Below are positions 33,208 to 33,689 of a DNA stretch of 33,689 bases, piece after piece; the stretch's first letter is position 1; the number at the start of each line of letters is the position of its first letter. Source of the DNA: Gemmatimonadota bacterium. GTDB lineage: Bacteria; Gemmatimonadota; Gemmatimonadetes; Longimicrobiales; Gaopeijiaceae. A program made the position numbers and the translations under genes. The notes below the pieces were generated by a model, which saw only the letters and a list, made by a program, of their open reading frames with translations, did not search any database and was not told the origin of the DNA. The stretch lies in NCBI GenBank assembly GCA_016209885.1, contig JACQVF010000026.1, forward strand, positions 1-33,689. The letters run 5' to 3'.

Positions 33208-33689
33208 ATGACGCCCGTCCTCGAGGCGGTGCCGAACTTCAGCGAAGGTCGGGACCTGGGGGTGGTCCGGGGCATCGTGGAGGCGGTCGCCGGCGCGGGA
33301 GCGGACGTGCTGGACTGGTCCGCGGATCCCGATCACCATCGGTCAGTGGTGACATTCGTGGGCGACCCGCCCACGGTAGAGCGAGCCGCAGTCGCGGCGG
33401 CGCTCCTGGCCCGGGATGCCATCGATCTGCGCCGCCATTCGGGGGTGCATCCGCGCATCGGGGCCACGGACGTCATACCCTTCGTGCCGCTCCTCGGGCT
33501 CACCCTTGAGGATGCCGTGGGCAGTGCCCACCGGGTCGCGCAGGATCTCGCGGACGCGGGAATCCCCGTCTACTTCTACGGCGCGGCGTCGAACCCGCCG
33601 GGGCGTACGCTGGCGGAGCTCAGGCACGGGGGATACGAGGCGGTTCTGGAGCGTTTTCCTCCTGGCCGGGATCCCGATCTCCTGCCGCA
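33208..33689 (+). CDS. ftcD: Glutamate formimidoyltransferase, N-terminal part (cut by the right edge)
   Basis: 160 codons are visible without a stop. The peptide starts MTPVLEAVPNFSEGRDLGVV and includes DHHRSVVTFVG and HSGVHPRIGATDVIPFVPL, both hallmarks of the formiminotransferase N-terminal domain. The enzyme transfers the formimino group of formiminoglutamate, the product of HutI, to tetrahydrofolate, releasing glutamate. This shows that the organism probably uses the folate-dependent end of histidine degradation rather than HutF/HutG. Whether a cyclodeaminase domain is fused cannot be seen. Confidence 0.93.
   Translation, partial: MTPVLEAVPNFSEGRDLGVVRGIVEAVAGAGADVLDWSADPDHHRSVVTFVGDPPTVERAAVAAALLARDAIDLRRHSGVHPRIGATDVIPFVPLLGLTLEDAVGSAHRVAQDLADAGIPVYFYGAASNPPGRTLAELRHGGYEAVLERFPPGRDPDLLP

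Overview
The window is very GC-rich (about two thirds G+C or more by eye), and nearly every gene lies on the + strand, in tightly packed or overlapping runs. It encodes a Gram-negative (diderm) envelope: Tol-Pal, LptD, TatC, several lipoproteins and a Wzi-like outer-membrane barrel. Gene order, composition and the kinds of secreted proteins suggest Gemmatimonadota or a close relative. That assignment is inference, since there is no rRNA or marker phylogeny here.

Layout. (1) 1-485: the N-terminal end of a transposase on the minus strand runs off the left edge, followed by a gene-poor spacer. (2) 486-4064: a secreted-protein unit made of a small exported protein, a large M6-like metalloprotease and a small lipoprotein. 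The protease carries four 87-residue Ig-like repeats and a dockerin-like tail. (3) 4065-4407: a spacer with a broken remnant of an M20-type peptidase and an 8-bp iterated repeat. (4) 4408-11661: housekeeping genes, namely rel/spoT, uvrB, tsaE, tsaB, a rimI-like acetyltransferase and hemB. (5) 11687-17509: a Wzi-like barrel protein, a LysM protein, a CcsA/HemX-like membrane protein, hemA and a sugar-nucleotide epimerase. (6) 17509-22461: a complete Tol-Pal set, tolQ-tolR-tolA/tonB-like-tolB-pal-cpoB. (7) 22526-26730: nrdR, tatC and lptD. (8) 27008-28150: a two-FN3-domain lipoprotein. (9) 28251-33689: histidine degradation, hutH-hutU-hutI-ftcD, with ftcD cut by the right edge.

How the genes work together. 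HemA and HemB are early tetrapyrrole enzymes, and the HemX-like protein sits directly before hemA. TsaE and TsaB belong to the tRNA t6A machinery. The Tol-Pal set energises outer-membrane constriction, and LptD inserts lipopolysaccharide. The Hut enzymes convert histidine via urocanate and imidazolonepropionate to formiminoglutamate; FtcD then moves the formimino group to tetrahydrofolate.

The most unusual points are as follows. The protease unit may be a dockerin/cohesin-like surface-anchoring system, with a stand-alone copy of the protease's N-terminal domain next to it. A roughly 180-bp strongly palindromic element separates hutU from hutI. Several genes have a -10-like TANNTT hexamer 7-8 nt before the start codon and no Shine-Dalgarno sequence, which suggests leaderless transcription. 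No CRISPR array, tRNA or rRNA was recognised.
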